Assembly (NCBI RefSeq): GCF_023155095.1
Contig: NZ_JAKNDA010000001.1
Location: 620,001-684,000 of the forward strand
Direction of reading: 5' to 3'
From: Idiomarina aminovorans
GTDB lineage: Bacteria; Pseudomonadota; Gammaproteobacteria; Enterobacterales; Alteromonadaceae
Length of the DNA stretch: 64,000 nt
Shown: positions 62,351-64,000 of the stretch, piece by piece
Numbering within the stretch: the stretch's first letter is position 1
How the letters are laid out: each line of letters starts with the position of its first letter
Notes under the pieces: generated by a model
Databases searched by the model: none
What the model was told of the DNA's origin: nothing
The model's input: the letters and a program-made list of their open reading frames with translations, nothing else
Made by a program: the position numbers and the translations under genes

Positions 62351-64000
62351 TTAATCCCTTGGGGGTCTAGGGGCCAGCACCTCGCGCTGACCGTTATTAC
62401 CGGCACTGGTTACGACACCACTCACTTGCATTTGTTCGACAATACGCGCCGCCCGATTATAACCAATTCGGAACTTACGCTGTACACTGGATACTGAAAC
62501 GCGCTGGGTTTCGGTTATAAAAGCCACGGCTTCATCGTACAGAGGATCAGATTCTGCATCATCCGACCCTTGCTGCTCACCCGGTAACAATCCCTCTTCG
62601 CCCTGATCACCCGATAAAATTTCTTGGAGATAATTCGGGCGACCACGCTTTTTCCAGTCTTTAACCACAGCATGCACTTCATGATCATCCACAAAAGCAC
62701 CGTGAACTCGCACCGGCGAGCCACTTCCCGGCGGTAAATAGAGCATATCACCCATCCCTAATAACTGGTCGGCTCCGGGCTGATCCAGAATGGTTCTTGA
62801 ATCCACTTTTGATGATACCTGGAATGCAATTCGGGTGGGAATATTGGCTTTAATTAAACCGGTAATGACATCAACCGACGGCCGTTGAGTCGCCAAAATT
62901 AAGTGAATACCGGCCGCACGGGCTTTCTGTGCAATACGGGCAATCAGTTCTTCGACTTTCTTACCGACAATCATCATCATGTCGGCAAATTCATCGATCA
63001 CAACCACAATATTAGGCAGTTTTTCTAGCACCGGAGGCAACTCATCCATCGAGTCCCCCGGTTTCCATATCGGATCGCGAAGCGGCTCACCGGCTTCTTC
63101 AGCTGCCTTAACCTTAGCGTTATAACCTTTTAAATTGCGTACGCCTAAAGCCGACATTAACTTGTAGCGGCGTTCCATTTCTCCGACACACCAGCGCAAC
63201 GCATTGGCGGCGTCTTTCATATCAGTAACAACTTCAGTCAATAAATGCGGAATGCCTTCGTAAACAGACAATTCCAGCATTTTAGGGTCAATCATAATAA
63301 GCCGCACATCTTCTGGTGTGCTCTTATACAACAAACTCAGAATCATCACATTTACGCCGACTGACTTGCCCGAGCCTGTGGTACCAGCAACCAGCAAATG
63401 AGGCATTTTCGCCAGATCCACCACCACTGGCGTGCCTGCTATGTTCTTACCCAAAATCATGGTCAGTGGCGAATCGCTGTTGGTAAACGGCTCACTGTTA
63501 ATAACTTCACTCAGTTGCACTATCTCACGGTGTTTATTCGGTAGCTCCAGACCAACATAAGATTTTCCCGGAATAACCTCGACCACACGGACAGCTACCG
63601 CCGACAAGGTACGGGCAATATCTTTTGCCAGGTTGGAAATTTTAGAGACCTTAACACCAGGCGCTAAATCGAGCTCAAAACGCGTAATTACGGGACCAGG
63701 CTGAACATGCGCGACGCGAACTTCTACGCCGAATTCTTTCAGTACCACTTCAACCGTGTGTGATACTTGGTCAAGTTCTTCCTGTGTGACCGGGTGTTCC
63801 TTTTTATTGGGCCGGTCAAGAAGTTCTATTGACGGCAACGGCGGCAGCAGCTCCCCTTCGCCGGTACGCTCTTCTTTTATTTCCTCAGGCTTGGTCGATT
63901 CTGTTTTCGACTCAGGTGAAGATTGCTTGTTAGTTTCTTGTTTCTTTTCATCGGGCCTACTAAACCGCGACATATCAATGTTCGTTTCGTTCTCACTATC
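62351..64000 (-). CDS. ftsK: DNA translocase FtsK, C-terminal part (N-terminus outside window)
   Basis: Septal DNA translocase that pumps sister chromosomes and activates XerCD at dif. The frame is open to the window edge (550 codons). The visible part is the acidic/Pro linker ([18 protein letters not shown]), the alpha-beta motor and the gamma domain. Walker A is [14 protein letters not shown], Walker B is [14 protein letters not shown], with [27 protein letters not shown] and [15 protein letters not shown]. The C-terminal KOPS-reading domain is [22 protein letters not shown]. The internal ATG at 63973 is not the true start; the membrane domain lies beyond the window. Confidence 0.97.
   Translation of the reverse strand, partial: DSENETNIDMSRFSRPDEKKQETNKQSSPESKTESTKPEEIKEERTGEGELLPPLPSIELLDRPNKKEHPVTQEELDQVSHTVEVVLKEFGVEVRVAHVQPGPVITRFELDLAPGVKVSKISNLAKDIARTLSAVAVRVVEVIPGKSYVGLELPNKHREIVQLSEVINSEPFTNSDSPLTMILGKNIAGTPVVVDLAKMPHLLVAGTTGSGKSVGVNVMILSLLYKSTPEDVRLIMIDPKMLELSVYEGIPHLLTEVVTDMKDAANALRWCVGEMERRYKLMSALGVRNLKGYNAKVKAAEEAGEPLRDPIWKPGDSMDELPPVLEKLPNIVVVIDEFADMMMIVGKKVEELIARIAQKARAAGIHLILATQRPSVDVITGLIKANIPTRIAFQVSSKVDSRTILDQPGADQLLGMGDMLYLPPGSGSPVRVHGAFVDDHEVHAVVKDWKKRGRPNYLQEILSGDQGEEGLLPGEQQGSDDAESDPLYDEAVAFITETQRVSVSSVQRKFRIGYNRAARIVEQMQVSGVVTSAGNNGQREVLAPRPPRD

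Overview
The window looks like a chromosomal segment of a marine gammaproteobacterium of the Alteromonadales. My best guess is Idiomarina or a close relative. This rests on gene content and E. coli-like synteny (uvrY-uvrC-pgsA-tRNA Gly/Cys/Leu; ftsK-lolA-rarA-serS), on many peptidases and Na+-coupled transporters, and on the 180-kDa NAD-glutamate dehydrogenase; no database search was possible. Genes are packed tightly, with many 4-8 bp overlaps and several convergent pairs whose 3' ends overlap.

Layout. 1-10.5 kb holds an amino-acid/peptide utilisation block: NAD-glutamate dehydrogenase (3' end outside the window), DUF2835, PepN, an NhaC antiporter and an NSS-family Na+ symporter. 10.5-14.6 kb holds prc, proQ, an acidic hypothetical, the free-Met-sulfoxide reductase, yeaC and a zinc-ribbon membrane protein. 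14.7-22 kb holds an AGCS Na+/alanine symporter, an M14 carboxypeptidase, the long-form GAPDH, a DUF2989 lipoprotein, msrB and pyruvate kinase. 22-25.4 kb is a four-gene operon coupling a PilZ protein to a LytS/LytTR two-component system and a DUF6279 lipoprotein. 25.5-35.8 kb holds peptidases M61 and M23, an unusual tandem PTPS/QueD-like protein, a LysE/LysR divergent pair, a PepSY/cytochrome b561/GNAT/AlkB cluster and the ydbH-ynbE-ydbL outer-membrane lipid-transport operon, in which ydbH is frameshifted.

35.9-49.0 kb is an accessory region abutting the 3' end of tRNA-Leu(UAA), the leuZ position of E. coli, with a P4-type tyrosine integrase next to the tRNA. It contains a truncated native gene and a truncated MFS gene at its left edge, an intact IS3-family element with a CAC target duplication, an EAL protein, a multi-PAS chemoreceptor-like protein, a 263-bp MITE, a secreted 5'-nucleotidase divergent from a TonB-dependent receptor, and an intact IS5-family element. 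The MITE shares its ends with that IS5-family element.

49.0-64 kb returns to core genome: the tRNA Gly-Cys-Leu operon, pgsA, uvrC, a GacA/UvrY-like regulator that has lost its phosphorylation pocket, a thioesterase, tRNA-Ser, a YccA-like BI-1 protein, tusDCBE, a Kef-type antiporter, a UspE-like protein, serS, crcB, rarA, lolA and the C-terminal part of ftsK. No CRISPR array, rRNA gene or prophage was seen.
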